DNA of 64,000 bases, taken from assembly GCF_001499655.1 (NCBI RefSeq), contig NZ_LN879502.1, positions 1,426,001 through 1,490,000 on the forward strand, given 5' to 3'. The notes below the pieces were generated by a model that was given only the letters and a program-made list of their open reading frames with translations, made no database searches and had not been told where the DNA came from. Of the stretch, positions 63,953 to 64,000 are shown piece after piece (within the stretch, counting starts at the first letter, position 1; each line of letters begins with the position of its first letter). This DNA is from Candidatus Protochlamydia naegleriophila (GTDB lineage: Bacteria; Chlamydiota; Chlamydiia; Chlamydiales; Parachlamydiaceae). The translations under genes were made by a program, and so were the position numbers.

Positions 63953-64000
63953 ATGAAAAAGAAGCTTTTCTTTTTGTTTTTGACACTTTTTACAGATTGC
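63953..64000 (+). CDS. Start of an exported protein, cut by the window edge
   Basis: An ATG with an AAAGGAA site opens MKKKLFFLFLTLFTDC, which reads as the beginning of a signal peptide, possibly of a lipoprotein because of the cysteine. Nothing more can be said from 16 codons. Confidence 0.55.
   Translation, partial: MKKKLFFLFLTLFTDC

Noticed and set aside
1-64000. tRNA, rRNA, CRISPR array or replication origin
   Set aside because: I looked for tRNA T-loop signatures, regularly spaced direct repeats and clustered DnaA-type boxes and saw none. A tRNA could still be missed by eye.

Overview
The window looks like part of the chromosome of an amoeba-associated (environmental) chlamydia of the Parachlamydiales type. 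This is inferred from gene content, not from a marker gene. The chlamydial hints are a PPi-dependent phosphofructokinase next to an alpha/beta hydrolase, a fused aroD-aroE, a DUF2608-type fragment, an RRM protein, and many lineage-specific proteins with a bilobed hydrophobic stretch or long disordered tails, as expected for inclusion-membrane or type III effector candidates. No rRNA, tRNA, CRISPR array or replication origin was seen.

Region by region. 1-3.7 kb: a partial exported transglutaminase-like/FN3 protein, a small membrane protein, and a TsdA-like diheme thiosulfate dehydrogenase followed by a DoxX protein. 3.7-10.7 kb: a MITE-like inverted-repeat element, an MBOAT acyltransferase with its SGNH-like partner, two glycosyltransferases and a frameshifted pseudogene, together a surface-glycan region. 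11-24 kb: two tandem paralogous proline-rich membrane proteins, a rhamnosyltransferase-like GT2, a small zinc-ribbon-like protein, the M48 protease/LemA pair, a large disordered protein and a YihY/BrkB protein. 22-31.6 kb: two large unrecognised proteins, a compact ABC-type protein, a TolC/NodT outer-membrane factor, a MORN protein broken by a one-base shift in an A7 run, and a small bilobed membrane protein. 31.8-36.4 kb: an AsmA-like envelope giant and a small secreted protein.

36.6-38.4 kb holds a degenerate Tn3-family transposon. It has 38-bp terminal inverted repeats matching 35/38, a perfect 5-bp target duplication (GAATT), and N- and C-terminal remnants of the transposase. Between those remnants sits an intact crcB/DUF190 fluoride-export pair. 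A gene-poor kilobase with four copies of a 13-bp motif follows.

39.6-64 kb: the RRM protein, mutM, the riboflavin operon (ribE-ribBA-ribH), a dicarboxylate-type symporter between two paralogous membrane proteins, and a secreted caspase-like protein beside another secreted protein. Next is the shikimate block: aroC, aroK and a three-domain aroD-aroE-aroA fusion. After it come PPi-PFK with the hydrolase, L-serine dehydratase, an orphan MASE1 histidine kinase, a YopJ-like effector candidate, MgtE, a secreted 2H-phosphoesterase-like protein, and the first 16 codons of another exported protein.

The most noteworthy items are the Tn3 derivative carrying crcB/DUF190, the AroD-AroE-AroA fusion, the thiosulfate dehydrogenase pair, the YopJ-like and caspase-like proteins, and two frameshifted genes whose causative lesions can be seen at base level.
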